From Egicoccus sp035462025 (GTDB taxonomy: Bacteria > Actinomycetota > Nitriliruptoria > Nitriliruptorales > Nitriliruptoraceae), in assembly GCA_035462025.1 (NCBI GenBank), contig DATHUR010000121.1:9183-73182 (forward strand): a stretch of 64,000 nt of DNA, in the 5' to 3' direction. Below the pieces are notes generated by a model. That model worked only from the letters and a program-made list of their open reading frames with translations. It made no database searches and had not been told where the DNA came from. Made by a program: the position numbers and the translations under genes. Of the stretch, positions 49,397 through 57,664 are shown piece by piece (the stretch's first letter is position 1; every line of letters starts with the position of its first letter).

Positions 49397-50400
49397 AACA
49401 GGCAGTCCTTGCGGGCTGCTTCGACGGTCCGGGTCATCATCACCGGCGTCGTGGGGGTGGTGACCACGACCGTGCCGTCGACGACGGCGAAGTGCTCGGC
49501 CGTGACGTCGCGGCCGTCGGCGGCCCGGGCCCGGACGGGCAGCGGGCGGCCCGGATGGGTGTGACCGAGCACGTGACCGGCGGGCACCTCGACGAAGTTG
49601 TGGACGTCGGCGTCCGCCGCGAGGACGAGGTCCACCTCGTCGTCGAGGTCGCCGCCGAACCGGAACCGGACGTCGGGTTCGACGGTGACCTTGCGCAGGC
49701 CCCCGAGCAGGTCGAGGTCGCGAACGACCCGGTCGACCTCGAGCGGCGGCGCGCCCAGGTAGCGGCGCAGCGCGTCCACCGCGAAGGCGAGCGACTCGGG
49801 CCGGCCCGGCAGGCCGCACTCGACCGCGATCGCGGCGCACTCGTCCTGGATCGCCTCCATCAGCGTGCTCGCCTGCAGGTCCCAGCGCAACAGCGTGGTG
49901 GTGAACAGCGTGGCGAGGTTGAGCACGACCGGGTCGAGCCGCGGCACGATCGCGTAGAACGGGTTGTCGCCGGTGTTGTTGTGGATGTCGACCAGCGACT
50001 CGAGGCCGGCGGTGCGCAACTCGGCCAGGATCCCGTCCGCGGCGCGGTGCAGGTCGGTGGTCGCCGCGTCGTGCCCCCAGACCCGGTTGAAGTCGGGCTG
50101 GTGGTCGAGGAAGCGGTGCGCGTAGCCGGGGCCGTGCAGCGCCGCTTCGACGTTGCCGATCACCACGTACAGGTCGAACGGGTGGCGCCGCCGTCCCGAC
50201 CGCAGGACCCGCAGCAGCGCCTGCACGCCGGTCGACTCGTCGCCGTGCAGCAGCGTCACGACGGCCCGTGGGGCCTGCCCGCCCGTTCCGGGCACCCGGA
50301 CCAGGGTCGGCTTGCCGAGTTCGCGCAGCAGCGCCCGGTCCCCGAGCCCGAGGAGGCCGTCGGGGAACCCGTCCGGATAGCGGCGATAGGCGGTGTCCAC
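49354..50400 (-). CDS. succinylglutamate desuccinylase/aspartoacylase-family protein
   Basis: 348-residue zinc carboxypeptidase-like (M14 fold) protein. His52 and Glu55 in LLHGDESTG and His140 in LVDIHNNTGDN are the metal ligands; DFNRVWGHD supplies the Arg of the substrate pocket. Family members deacylate N-acyl amino acids, but the substrate here is open. GTG at 50400 has no Shine-Dalgarno; a TATCCT -10 ends 8 nt upstream, so leaderless translation is likely. It diverges from the molybdenum enzyme gene by 134 nt. Confidence 0.83.
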   Translation of the reverse strand: MDTAYRRYPDGFPDGLLGLGDRALLRELGKPTLVRVPGTGGQAPRAVVTLLHGDESTGVQALLRVLRSGRRRHPFDLYVVIGNVEAALHGPGYAHRFLDHQPDFNRVWGHDAATTDLHRAADGILAELRTAGLESLVDIHNNTGDNPFYAIVPRLDPVVLNLATLFTTTLLRWDLQASTLMEAIQDECAAIAVECGLPGRPESLAFAVDALRRYLGAPPLEVDRVVRDLDLLGGLRKVTVEPDVRFRFGGDLDDEVDLVLAADADVHNFVEVPAGHVLGHTHPGRPLPVRARAADGRDVTAEHFAVVDGTVVVTTPTTPVMMTRTVEAARKDCLFYLATELPPPDVAA

Positions 50401-50408
50401 GGTCGCGC

Positions 50409-50414
50409 AGGATA
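50409..50414 (-). promoter_or_regulatory. -10-like element TATCCT, 8 nt before a minus-strand GTG
   Basis: On the minus strand TATCCT is followed by 8 nt and GTG 50400 with no Shine-Dalgarno. Confidence 0.4.
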
Positions 50415-50534
50415 GGAAGCCGCGCTGTTCGGAGGCGGTCGTCGTGCGGTCGGGTGGCCGGTCGGCGTGCGCACCGGCATGCTCGCCAGCGCACCGGCGC
50501 CAAGCCGATGCCACGAACCCACCGAACGACGGCC

Positions 50535-52151
50535 ATGAGCACCCAGGTCCCGACCACGCCGACCGCCCGCCCCGAGGACACCGTTCCCGGGCCGGCGCCG
50601 CGCTGGCTCGGGGCGGTCAGCGGCCTGCTCGCCGCCGCCACGGCGATCGGCGCCGGCGAGCTCGTTGCGGGGCTGCAGGCCCGCTGGCCGTCACCCGTGG
50701 TCGCCATCGCGGACCTGGTCGCCGAACTGTCGCCCCAGCCCGTGACGTCATGGGCGATCGACACGTTCGGCACCGCGGACAAGCCCGTCACGATCACCGG
50801 GATCGTCGTCGTGCTGGCGGCCGCGGGCGCCGGACTGGGTGTGCTCGCCCGTCGTCGCCCGCTCGTCGCGAGCCTCGGCGTCGCACTGCTCGGGTCCGTT
50901 GCGGTGCTCGCGGGTGCGCTCGCCCCCGGCGAGGGGTTCGGCACCGCGCTGCCCGGTGTGGTCGCCACGATCGCGGGGGTCGTGGCCCTGCTCCTGCTCG
51001 CCGCCGGGATGTCGCGCCACGGGTCGGGGTCGCGCACGCCCGCCGACGCGCGGCCGTGGAGCGAGGGGCCGGACCCCGACGCGCAGGGTCGCCGTCGGTT
51101 CCTGGTGCTCGCCGCCACGATCGGGGCCGGCGCGGTCGCGATGACGACGGCGGGCCGTGTGCTCGTGTCGCGGTTCGACGTCGACGCCGCCCGCGCGGCA
51201 CTCGCGCTCCCGCGCCCGACGCGGCGGCTCGACCTTCCCGCTCCGGCCGGGGCCGAACTCGCGGTCGAGGGACTCTCGCCCCTGTTCACGCCCAACGGGG
51301 ACTTCTACCGCATCGACACGGCCTTCTCGGTGCCGCGGATCGACCCGCAGACCCACCGCCTGCAGGTGACCGGCATGGTCGACCAGCCGCTCGACCTCGA
51401 CTATCCGAGCCTGCTCGAACGCGACATGATCGAGGTCCCGATCACGCTCAGCTGCGTCAGCAACGAGATCGGCGGGGACCTGGTCGGCAACGCGGTGTGG
51501 CTCGGCTTCCCGCTGCGCGACCTGCTCGACGAGGCCGGCGTCTCGACCGACGCGGACCAGGTGGTCGGCCGCTCCGTCGACGGGTTCACCGCCGGGTTCC
51601 CGGTGTCGGCCGCCTACGACCGCGACGCGCTGGTCGCGGTCGGCATGAACGGCGAGCCGCTGCCGGCCCAGCACGGGTTCCCGCTGCGCCTGGTCGTTCC
51701 CGGCCTGTACGGCTACGTGTCGGCCACGAAATGGCTCGGCGCGATCGAGCTGACCCGCTTCGACCGCTTCGACGCCTACTGGGTGCCGCGCGGCTGGTCG
51801 GCGCAGGGTCCGATCAAGACGATGTCGCGGATCGACGTTCCCGGCGGGCTGGCCGAGGTCGGCGCCGGCACCGTCGCGGTCGCGGGCGTCGCGTGGGCAC
51901 CGACGCGCGGGATCGAACGCGTCGAGGTCCAGGTCGACGACGAGCCGTGGCAACCGGCCGAGCTCGCGGCGCCGGTCAACGACCTCACCTGGCGCCAGTG
52001 GGTCCTGCGTTGGGAGGCGACACCCGGCCGTCACCGGATCCGGGTCCGGGCCACCGACGGCGCGGGCGAGACCCAGACCGAACAGCGCGCCCCGGTCATG
52101 CCCGACGGCGCCACCGGCTGGCACACGATCACGGTCACCGTCACGGGCTGA
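50535..52151 (+). CDS. membrane-anchored molybdopterin oxidoreductase (sulfite oxidase family)
   Basis: 538 residues. About four to five N-terminal transmembrane helices (LGAVSGLLAAATAIGAGELVAGL, ITGIVVVLAAAGAGLGVLA, PLVASLGVALLGSVAVLAGALA, GVVATIAGVVALLLLAAGM in parts) precede an internal twin-Arg segment at 186-205 (GRRRFLVLAATIGAGA). The sulfite-oxidase-type molybdopterin domain follows (about 240-410), with the molybdenum-binding Cys307 in LSCVSNEIGGDLVGNAVW. It ends in a dimerization-like Ig domain. No haem domain. ATG 50535 is used; ATG 50508 is possible and neither has a good Shine-Dalgarno. Such proteins are widespread in actinobacteria; substrate unknown. Confidence 0.88.
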   Translation: MSTQVPTTPTARPEDTVPGPAPRWLGAVSGLLAAATAIGAGELVAGLQARWPSPVVAIADLVAELSPQPVTSWAIDTFGTADKPVTITGIVVVLAAAGAGLGVLARRRPLVASLGVALLGSVAVLAGALAPGEGFGTALPGVVATIAGVVALLLLAAGMSRHGSGSRTPADARPWSEGPDPDAQGRRRFLVLAATIGAGAVAMTTAGRVLVSRFDVDAARAALALPRPTRRLDLPAPAGAELAVEGLSPLFTPNGDFYRIDTAFSVPRIDPQTHRLQVTGMVDQPLDLDYPSLLERDMIEVPITLSCVSNEIGGDLVGNAVWLGFPLRDLLDEAGVSTDADQVVGRSVDGFTAGFPVSAAYDRDALVAVGMNGEPLPAQHGFPLRLVVPGLYGYVSATKWLGAIELTRFDRFDAYWVPRGWSAQGPIKTMSRIDVPGGLAEVGAGTVAVAGVAWAPTRGIERVEVQVDDEPWQPAELAAPVNDLTWRQWVLRWEATPGRHRIRVRATDGAGETQTEQRAPVMPDGATGWHTITVTVTG

Positions 52152-52194
52152 CCCGCCGCTCGTCCGCCGCGGACGAGGCCCGACCACCGCAACT

Positions 52195-52214
52195 CCTACT
52201 ACAGACGTAGTAGG
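52195..52214. promoter_or_regulatory. dyad CCTACTAC-AGAC-GTAGTAGG upstream of the acidic lipoprotein
   Basis: Perfect 8-bp arms with a 4-nt centre, 44 nt after the oxidoreductase stop and 38 nt before the lipoprotein start. The arms TACTAC/GTAGTA with 4-nt spacing resemble BlaI/MecI- and CopY-type operators (TACTACATATGTAGTA-like). A transcription-terminator role for the upstream gene is the alternative. Confidence 0.5.
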
Positions 52215-52252
52215 CACTGCCCGCCGACGCGGGCCCGACAAGGAGCACACGG

Positions 52253-52495
52253 ATGCACATGCGACGACGCAGCGCGGCCGTGGTGGCCGCGGCCGCCCTC
52301 GCCCTGGCCGCTTGCGGCAACGACGGCGACACGACTTCCGAGGAGCCGATGGACGAGGAGATGACCGAGGAGGAGATGACGGAAGAGGAGATGGACGAGG
52401 ACATGTCCGAGGAAGAGATGTCGGACGAGGAGATGTCGGAGGAGGAGATGTCGGAGGAGGAGATGTCGGACGAGGAGATGTCCGAGGACGGCTGA
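52253..52495 (+). CDS. acidic Met-rich pentapeptide-repeat lipoprotein
   Basis: 80 residues. A signal peptide (RRRSAAVVAAAALALAAC) ends in lipobox Cys21. After GNDGDTTSEEP the protein is a tandem array of a pentapeptide of the form M-(S/T/D)-(E/D)-E-(E/D), residues 33-79: 29 Asp/Glu and 10 Met in 47 residues, and no basic residue after Arg6. It is expected to be an extended or disordered, surface-anchored polyanion; Met plus Glu/Asp spacing could bind cations such as Ca or Cu. AAGGAG lies 7 nt before ATG 52253. No homologue is recognised. It follows the molybdenum enzyme. Confidence 0.75.
   Translation: MHMRRRSAAVVAAAALALAACGNDGDTTSEEPMDEEMTEEEMTEEEMDEDMSEEEMSDEEMSEEEMSEEEMSDEEMSEDG
52349..52489 (+). 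repeat. 15-bp tandem repeat in coding sequence
   Basis: About nine imperfect 15-bp units of the GAGGAGATGTCGGAC type encode the pentapeptide array of the lipoprotein; unit boundaries drift at two 12-bp units. Confidence 0.85.
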
Positions 52496-52513
52496 CGGTT
52501 CTCCGCCGGGCTC

Positions 52514-52544
52514 GCGGGCGGGCGCCGCACCGGCGTCCGCCCGC
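52514..52544. terminator. 13-bp hairpin between convergent genes
   Basis: GCGGGCGGGCGCC pairs with GGCGTCCGCCCGC (one G-T pair) around GCACC. It can end both the lipoprotein and the convergent GCS2 transcript. Confidence 0.55.
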
Positions 52545-52556
52545 GCCCTCGACCCC

Positions 52557-54026
52557 CTACTCCCAGGTGTGGACCGGCTCGTTGCTGCGCATGCCGGCCA
52601 TGTAGCGCCGGGTCATCTCGATGATCGCCTCGCGCCGGTCGAGCCCCTCGTCGAGCAGGCCGCGGACGGTGCGGACCTGCCAGCCGGCGCCGGTGATGCG
52701 CTTGAGGCAACGCTGCTCGATGATGCCGAGGTAGTGGTCGCGGTCGCGCCGGTCGACCTGCCAGCCGTCGAGGCCCCGGTGGGCCAGGGGCAGCAGGGTG
52801 CGCAGCACCAGTTCGCTGGCGGGCACGGTGCCGACGCCCGGCCAGAACAGCTCGGCGTCGATGCCGTGCTTCGCGGCCGCGAAGAAGTTGTCGCTGGCCG
52901 CGGCGAACGACAGCTGCCGGTCGATCGGCGGGTCGAGCTCGGCCAGCGCCCGCACCAGGCCGAAGTAGAAGGCCGCGTTGGCGACGGTGTCGACCACCGA
53001 CGGGCCCGCGGGCAGCACCCGGTTCTCGACCCGCAGGTGGGGCTTGCCACGGGCGACCGCGTAGATCGGCCGGTTCCAGCGGTACACGGTGCCGTTGTGC
53101 AGGACCAGTTCGGGCAGATGCGGCACGCCACCGCGGTCGAGCACCTGCTCGGGCTCCTCGTCGTCGAGCAGCGGCAGCAGTGCGGGGAAGTACTTCACGT
53201 TCTCGTCGAACAGGTCGAGCAGCGAGGTGATCCACTTCTCGCCGAACCAGACGCGGGGGCGCACCCCCTGCGCGGCCAACTCCTCGGTACGGGTGTCGAT
53301 CGACTGCTCGAACAGCGCGATGCGGGTCTCGCGCCACAACTCCTTGCCGAGCAGGAACGGCGAGTTGGCCCCGACCGCGACCTGCGCGGCCGCGGCCGCC
53401 TGCGCGGCGTTCCACACGGTCGGGAAGCCCTCGGGGGAGACCTGCAGGTGCAGCTGCACCGAGGTCGCGGCCGCCTCCATCGTGATCGAGCTGACCCGGG
53501 TCCGCAGCTTCTCGGGACCCTCGATCTCGACCTGGAGATCCTCGCCGCGGGCTTCGAGGATCTGCTCGTTGAGCAGGTGGTAGCGCGGGCTGGCCGACAG
53601 GTTCTGGATGGTCAGGTCGAGGTCGGTGAGCGTGGGCATGATGCCGATCATCACCACGTGCGCGTCGAGTTCCTGGGCCCGGCGGTGAGCGTGCAGGAAC
53701 GAGGTCTCGAGTTCCTCCTCGATCTCGCGGAACACCGTGCCGACCAGCTTGTGCGGCGCGAGGTTGAACTCGATGTTGAACTGGGCGAGTTCGGTCTGGA
53801 AGTCCTCGGACTCGAGCCGTTCGAGCAGTTCCGCGTTGACCATCATCGGCGTGCCGTCGGTGTCGACGACGTAGAACTCGACCTCGACGCCGACCAGCTT
53901 GCGCTCGGTCTCGAACAGCCCGCCCTCGAGCATGCGGCGCAGTACCTCGAGGTCGCGCTTGACCTTCTCGCGGTAGCGCTGACGGTCCTCGCGGGTGAAG
54001 CGCACGTCCTCGATGTCGCGCCCCAC
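52557..54026 (-). CDS. GCS2-family carboxylate-amine ligase (glutamate-cysteine ligase-like)
   Basis: 489-residue ATP-grasp-like GCS2 ligase. The core opening is VGVEVEFYVVDTDGTPMMVNAELLERL, followed by FNIEFNLAPHKL, VMIGIMPTL, MEAAATSVQLHLQV and GANSPFLLGKELWRETRIALFEQ, then HLRVENRVLPAGPSVVDTVANAAFYFGL. These motifs define glutamate-cysteine ligase type 2, but many actinobacterial members have other amino-acid substrates, such as EgtA-like or YbdK carboxylate-amine ligases. GTG 54026 has GGAGG about 6 nt upstream. Convergent with the acidic lipoprotein. Confidence 0.88.
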   Translation of the reverse strand: MGRDIEDVRFTREDRQRYREKVKRDLEVLRRMLEGGLFETERKLVGVEVEFYVVDTDGTPMMVNAELLERLESEDFQTELAQFNIEFNLAPHKLVGTVFREIEEELETSFLHAHRRAQELDAHVVMIGIMPTLTDLDLTIQNLSASPRYHLLNEQILEARGEDLQVEIEGPEKLRTRVSSITMEAAATSVQLHLQVSPEGFPTVWNAAQAAAAAQVAVGANSPFLLGKELWRETRIALFEQSIDTRTEELAAQGVRPRVWFGEKWITSLLDLFDENVKYFPALLPLLDDEEPEQVLDRGGVPHLPELVLHNGTVYRWNRPIYAVARGKPHLRVENRVLPAGPSVVDTVANAAFYFGLVRALAELDPPIDRQLSFAAASDNFFAAAKHGIDAELFWPGVGTVPASELVLRTLLPLAHRGLDGWQVDRRDRDHYLGIIEQRCLKRITGAGWQVRTVRGLLDEGLDRREAIIEMTRRYMAGMRSNEPVHTWE

Positions 54027-54090
54027 AGCTCACCTCCCACGAGCGACCGTCCCGGCGGAGCGTAGGGCCCGGCGGGCCGCGAGGGCGCGA

Positions 54091-54096
54091 TACCGT
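54091..54096 (+). promoter_or_regulatory. -10-like element TACCGT
   Basis: GATACCGT lies 32 nt before the GNAT start codon. Confidence 0.35.
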
Positions 54097-54128
54097 GCCG
54101 CGCGTTCGCCGGCGGCTGGAGGAGCATC

Positions 54129-54611
54129 GTGCGGCTGCGCCCGATCGTCGCGCACGACCTCGGCGAGGTGTTGGACCTCAACGCCTCGGAGGTACCGAAG
54201 GTCGGGCCGCTCACGGCGCCCGCCCTGGCTGACCTGGTCGCGCTGTGCGACCTGGCCCTGCTCGCCGAGGACGACGATGGGCTGCTGGGCATGGTGCTCG
54301 CACTGGCGCCCGGGGCCGCGTACGGCAGCCTCAACTACGGCTTCTTCGAGACCCGCGGCACCGACCACCTCTACGTCGACCGGATCGCGGTCGCCGGCCG
54401 GGCCCGGCGGCGGGGGATCGCCTCGGCGCTCTACGACGCGGTCGAACAGCGCGCCCGCGGCACCGGACGTGCCGAGGTGACCTGCGAGGTCAACGTGGTG
54501 CCCCGCAACGAGGGTTCGTTGCGCTTCCACGCCGCCCGCGGGTTCGTCGAGGTCGGCCAGCAGGACGTCGGCGACCACCGTGTGAGCCTGCTCGCGAAGC
54601 CGGTGGTGTAG
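54129..54611 (+). CDS. GNAT-family N-acetyltransferase
   Basis: 160-residue acetyltransferase. The acetyl-CoA loop is VDRIAVAGRARRRGIASALYDAVEQRARGTG (R-R-x-G-I-A), followed by CEVNVVPRNEGSLRFHAARGFVEVG, a complete compact GNAT fold. The N-terminal motif MRLRPIVAHDLGEVLDLNASEVPKVGPL and DDGLLGMVLALAPGAAY resemble the group that modifies small metabolites or the ribosomal protein N-terminus; the acceptor is unknown. GTG 54129 follows GGAGGAG. Probably monocistronic. Confidence 0.85.
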   Translation: MRLRPIVAHDLGEVLDLNASEVPKVGPLTAPALADLVALCDLALLAEDDDGLLGMVLALAPGAAYGSLNYGFFETRGTDHLYVDRIAVAGRARRRGIASALYDAVEQRARGTGRAEVTCEVNVVPRNEGSLRFHAARGFVEVGQQDVGDHRVSLLAKPVV

Positions 54612-54702
54612 GGCGGGGCCCGGAGTGCCCAGGACCCACTTGACCGAACGACCATTCGGCCGACGGGGCGGTTGGTAGCCACCGGCGTTCATGGAGGAAC
54701 CC

Positions 54703-56193
54703 GTGCTGCACACGCTCTCCGTCCGCGCCCGCTTCCTCGGCGCCTTCGGCCTGACGATCTTCGTCTTCCTCGGCGTCGCCGGCTGGCGGGTCGTCGACTC
54801 GCAGAACATCGCGACGGCCACCTCGCACGCACGCGATGCGGCCACGTCCCAGGTCGTGGTCGCCAACGAACTGCGCGCCGCGCTCCTGGAACGCCAGGGC
54901 GGGCTCACCAGCCTGCTGCTGGTCGACACGCCGGCCGAGCGTGACGCGTTGCTCGCAAGACAGGCGGAACTGCACGACACGATCGGCGGACTGCTCGACG
55001 AGTTCGGCCAGGCCGACAACCCGCTCGTCCAGGAGTTCGTGACGGCCGGGGCGCAGCTCGAGCAGGACGTCGCGTCCCTGGTCGCGCGGCTCGAGGCGGG
55101 CGACGTCGACGGTGCCCTGGCGGTCCACCGCGCCGACGGCGAGCCCACCATCGGGCACGCCGCCGACCTCGCCTCACAGCTCGCGGCCGAGCAGCAGGCC
55201 GCCGCGGACCAGGCGTCGGCGGACGGCGTGGCTGCCTCGAAGTCGAGCCGCATCGGCACGCTGAGCGTGGTCGGGATCGTCGCGTCGCTGGCGTTCGTGT
55301 TCGCGTGGCGGGTCGCGCGGGGCATCTCGCGCCGGCTCCGCGATGCCGCGTCCACGCTGGACGGGGAGGCCAACGGCCTGGGCCGGGTCAGCGCCGACCT
55401 GGCCACAACGGTCAACGCCGTCGCCGACCAGGCGGCGGTCGTGGCCGCCGCCGGCGAGCAGGTGTCGGCCAACGTCGCCACGGTCGCCACCGCCGTCGAG
55501 GAGATGAACGCGAGCACGCGCGAGATCTCGGTCAGCGCCAGCCAGGCATCCCAGGTGGCGGAGGAGGCGGTCACCGTCGTCGGGGAGACCAACAGCACCG
55601 TCGCCTCGCTCGGACTGTCGAGTGCCGCGATCGGTGACGTGGTCGCCACGATCGCCTCGATCGCCGACCAGACCAACATGCTGGCGCTCAACGCCACCAT
55701 CGAAGCCGCGCGCGCCGGTGAAGCAGGCAAGGGGTTCGCCGTGGTCGCGGGCGAGGTCAAGAATCTCGCCGCCCAGACGGCCGCGGCGACCGAGGAGATC
55801 ACGCGCCGGATCGAGGCCATCCAGTCCGAGTCCGACGGGGCCGTGTCGGCGATCGACCGCATCAGCGAGGTCATCGGCCGGGTCGCGCAACTGCAGGGCA
55901 CGATCGCGGCGGCCGTCGAGGAACAGACCGCGGCGACGCAGGAGATCGCCCGCAGCGTCGCCGAGGCCGCTTCGGGCAGCGCGCAGATCGCCGAGAACGT
56001 GGCGGGCGTCGCCGACGCGTCGCGCGGTTCGGGCGAAGCCGCGGCCGCGACGCTCGCCGCGGCCGACCAGTTGGCCGCGCTGGCCCATGACCTGCAGCGG
56101 CTGGTCGAGGGTGGCGGACGGGGCGATGGCGACGCTCGACCGCCGGCCGCGGCTCCTCTCGCCACGGAACGGCCGGCCGTCGCGACCGTGTGA
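54703..56193 (+). CDS. methyl-accepting chemotaxis protein
   Basis: 496-residue chemoreceptor. Transmembrane helix 1 (about 10-28) precedes a periplasmic four-helix-bundle sensor (about 30-180) and helix 2 (about 188-206: GTLSVVGIVASLAFVFAW). HAMP is minimal (VARGISRRLRDAASTL). The cytoplasmic coiled coil contains the signalling tip ADQTNMLALNATIEAARAGE, GKGFAVVAGEVKNLA. Adaptation or CheA coupling is expected, though no che gene is in the window. GTG 54703 is preferred to ATG 54691 because GGAGG sits 5 nt upstream of it. Confidence 0.92.
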   Translation: MLHTLSVRARFLGAFGLTIFVFLGVAGWRVVDSQNIATATSHARDAATSQVVVANELRAALLERQGGLTSLLLVDTPAERDALLARQAELHDTIGGLLDEFGQADNPLVQEFVTAGAQLEQDVASLVARLEAGDVDGALAVHRADGEPTIGHAADLASQLAAEQQAAADQASADGVAASKSSRIGTLSVVGIVASLAFVFAWRVARGISRRLRDAASTLDGEANGLGRVSADLATTVNAVADQAAVVAAAGEQVSANVATVATAVEEMNASTREISVSASQASQVAEEAVTVVGETNSTVASLGLSSAAIGDVVATIASIADQTNMLALNATIEAARAGEAGKGFAVVAGEVKNLAAQTAAATEEITRRIEAIQSESDGAVSAIDRISEVIGRVAQLQGTIAAAVEEQTAATQEIARSVAEAASGSAQIAENVAGVADASRGSGEAAAATLAAADQLAALAHDLQRLVEGGGRGDGDARPPAAAPLATERPAVATV

Positions 56194-56198
56194 CGGCG

Positions 56199-57572
56199 TC
56201 AGGCCGGCGCGATGTTGTGGTTGCCGCGGAACAGGTTGTCGGGGTCGTAGCGCCGCTTGATCGCCGCGAGGCGGGCCAGCGTCGGTGACGGGTAGACGGC
56301 GGTCAGGTCGTCCTCGACCCCGTGGAAGTTCACGTAGGCGCCCTCGACGCCCGGTTCGCGCAGCGCCGCGGCGGCGGCGTCGGCCCAGGCCGTCTCGGCG
56401 TCGAGTGGACCCTCGCGCATGGACATCGCGGCGACGTTGACCATGAGCCGCCGACCGCGATGCGCGTAGGCGGTCGCCTCCGGGGCGACACGGTCGATCG
56501 CCCCGCCGAGCGCGCGCAACTGCACGACAGCCATGTCGGCCGGGGACGCCGCGAGTCGGGCGAGCACCTCCTCGGCGGTGCGGTGGTCGAAGTGGTCGCG
56601 GTAGAAGTTGCGGCCGACGGCGCGCGGGTGGAAGCCGCCGGGCTCCTCCTCGAACAACTCGCCGTAGGGGCGCACGTCGACCTCGTCGAGCAGCGGGGTC
56701 GCCAGCGCACGGAGCCGGTCGACGGTGGCCCGGCCGGTGTCGGGGCTGCCGATGTGCGCGAGCAGGGCGAGCACGATGCGCTGGCCGTGCAGTTCCGGGG
56801 GCAGGAACGGCATCGGTGGCGCGAGCATGACGTTGGCGATCACGCCGAGTTCGTCCTCGGCTTCGGTCGTGATCTCGACGAGTCCCGCGACGACGTCGGT
56901 GGTGGCCGGCAGCACGAGCATGCCCGCCTGGACCGGACCGAGTTCGTGCAGCCGGAACCGCAGCCGGGTGACGACCCCGAAGTTGCCGCCGCCGCCGCGC
57001 AGCGCCCAGAACAGCTCCGGTTCCCGCCGCTCGTCGACGTGGCGGACCCGGCCGTCGGCGGTGACGATCTCGGCGGCGAGCAGGTTGTCGATCGTCAGGC
57101 CGTGCGCCCGGCTGAGGTAGCCGACGCCGCCGCCGAGCGTGATGCCGCTCACCCCCACGGAGGGCGCGTCGCCGAAGCCGACCACCAGGCCGTGCTCGGC
57201 GGTGGCTGCCGTCAGTTCGCCGGCGAGGACGCCGGCGTCCGCCCACGCGGTGCGGTCGGCCACCTCGACCTCGATGCCGCGCAGCGAGGACAGGTCGAGC
57301 AGCAGGCCGTCCTGGGTGCTGGAGTGCCGCAGCATGCTGTGCCCGCCGCTGCGGACGGCGAGTTCGAGGCCGTGGTCGCGGGCGACGCCGACCACGGTCG
57401 CGACGTCCGTGGCGTCGATGGGGCGCACGATCGCGCCGGGACGGCGACTCGGACCGCCGTAGAAGCCGGGGGCGGCCGCCTCGTAGGTGTCGTCGTCGGC
57501 GGTGAGTACCTGCCCGCGGATGCGGGCGCGGAGCGTGTCGAGTGGGATCGGGGCGGCGGTCGGCGCATGCAT
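56199..57572 (-). CDS. FAD-linked oxidase (BBE-like, PCMH fold)
   Basis: 457-residue flavoprotein of the berberine-bridge/6-hydroxynicotine oxidase type. The PCMH FAD domain starts PGAIVRPIDATDVATVV, AVRSGGHSMLRHS (His78, 8-alpha-histidyl FAD site) and GVSGITLGGGVGYLSRAHGLTIDNLLAAEIVTADG. The second covalent site, Cys in bicovalent enzymes, is absent (HGLTIDN), so FAD is monocovalent. The C-terminal BBE motif is VNFHGVEDDLTAVYPS, RYDPDNLFRGNHNI. It oxidises alcohols, amines or sugars; substrate unknown. ATG 57572 has GAGGT upstream. Expression is probably under the SoxR-like promoter at 57665-57695. Confidence 0.9.
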   Translation of the reverse strand: MHAPTAAPIPLDTLRARIRGQVLTADDDTYEAAAPGFYGGPSRRPGAIVRPIDATDVATVVGVARDHGLELAVRSGGHSMLRHSSTQDGLLLDLSSLRGIEVEVADRTAWADAGVLAGELTAATAEHGLVVGFGDAPSVGVSGITLGGGVGYLSRAHGLTIDNLLAAEIVTADGRVRHVDERREPELFWALRGGGGNFGVVTRLRFRLHELGPVQAGMLVLPATTDVVAGLVEITTEAEDELGVIANVMLAPPMPFLPPELHGQRIVLALLAHIGSPDTGRATVDRLRALATPLLDEVDVRPYGELFEEEPGGFHPRAVGRNFYRDHFDHRTAEEVLARLAASPADMAVVQLRALGGAIDRVAPEATAYAHRGRRLMVNVAAMSMREGPLDAETAWADAAAAALREPGVEGAYVNFHGVEDDLTAVYPSPTLARLAAIKRRYDPDNLFRGNHNIAPA

Positions 57573-57664
57573 GGTCGAACCTCGTTCAGGCGGGCGGGCC
57601 ACGGCCACGACGCTACGGAGCGACGCGGACCCGAACGATCCACATCGACGTCGCAGCCACGAGC

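Noticed and set aside
52349..52489. Possible CRISPR array
   Set aside because: Units are 15 bp with no spacers and lie in frame in a signal-peptide-bearing ORF; a coding minisatellite.
52300..52530. Minus-strand Ser/Asp repeat protein opposite the acidic lipoprotein
   Set aside because: It merely mirrors the 15-bp repeat; the plus-strand frame has a Shine-Dalgarno, signal peptide and lipobox.
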